Below, in pieces: positions 57,002-57,110 of a stretch of DNA of 57,110 nucleotides. The DNA is taken from assembly GCA_963599445.1 (NCBI GenBank), contig CAVBWZ010000016.1, positions 1-57,110 on the forward strand, written 5' to 3'. Source of the stretch: UBA9732 sp963599445 (GTDB lineage: Bacteria > Spirochaetota > Spirochaetia > Sphaerochaetales > Sphaerochaetaceae). A program made the translations under genes and the position numbers. Each line of letters opens with the position of its first letter. Within the stretch, counting starts at the first letter, position 1. A model generated the notes under the pieces. That model was given only the letters and a program-made list of their open reading frames with translations, was not told the origin of the DNA and ran no database searches.

Positions 57002-57110
57002 GTGGTGTTCCTCTTGTCGTTTTCGTCAAACTGACTTTAGGACCTACATGCTCTCTTTATTTGTTCAAAGCTGTCAACACGGGATTTCAAGGATTTGAAA
57101 AAGCAATGGC
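57002..57110. other. right edge of window
   Basis: About 110 bases upstream of the transposase remnant. It contains a GAGG ribosome-like site for the transposase start and nothing else recognisable. Confidence 0.4.

Overview
This window looks like chromosomal DNA of a host-associated spirochaete, most likely Treponema-like. That is an inference, about 0.6 sure. It rests on repeated DUF1566 (C-type-lectin-like) domains in a lipoprotein, poly-G tracts inside promoters, many small lipoproteins, a single-chain glycyl-tRNA synthetase, and the general gene mix. No rRNA and no prophage are visible. One tRNA is present, and one decayed insertion sequence lies at the right edge.

Layout. 0-6 kb: a gene end, lipoate-protein ligase facing a very acidic small protein, a TPR lipoprotein, then a three-gene cluster of an RloA-like ATPase, a degenerate RloB-like protein and a membrane LuxR regulator. 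6-10 kb: a translationally coupled gltX-glyS-tyrS operon. 10-13.3 kb (minus): an SsuABC/TauABC-type ABC transporter with an mntP-like gene between its binding protein and permease. 13.4-17 kb: ogg, a TabA-like gene, a small membrane protein and azlCD. 17-20.2 kb: a truncated lipoprotein behind a poly-G promoter, a DUF4143 ATPase, tRNA-Pro, nth and rpmB. 20.4-23.3 kb (minus): recQ and galK, overlapping by 89 bases. 23.9-29.7 kb: a membrane flavodoxin-like protein, a DUF4190 protein, a flavin reductase, cysK divergent from an Rrf2 regulator, and envelope proteins. 29.9-37.5 kb: oleate hydratase, Rpn nuclease, TraX, MATE, cutC and an M81 peptidase. 37.6-41.7 kb: a DtxR-type regulator divergent from feoA-feoA-feoB and a FeoB-associated Cys-rich peptide. 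42.5-50.5 kb: an RDD protein, a complete sugar-type ABC operon, a lipoprotein nuclease and a triple OB-fold lipoprotein. 51.2-55.8 kb: a large, internally repetitive surface lipoprotein gene. 56-57 kb: a transposase remnant.

Three signals stand out. (1) The 51-56 kb lipoprotein gene carries G tracts in its promoter spacer and at its start. It is split by one in-frame TAG, and its four lectin-like domains differ mainly in one aligned block, as in targets of diversity-generating retroelements. A related truncated lipoprotein at 17.2 kb has the same poly-G promoter design. (2) At least seven intergenic copies of an undescribed element share a loop core enclosed by a stem. In five of them the stem sequence changes but pairing is kept. 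(3) Several genes (lplA, ogg, nth, a lipoprotein at 29.7 kb) have a -10 box 6-7 bases before the start codon and no ribosome site, which suggests leaderless transcripts.

Other non-coding structure includes degenerate 9-10-base tandem arrays at four intergenic sites, three 23-base-period repeats before the RDD gene, and two GGTTAG-N6-CTAACC dyads in the feo region.
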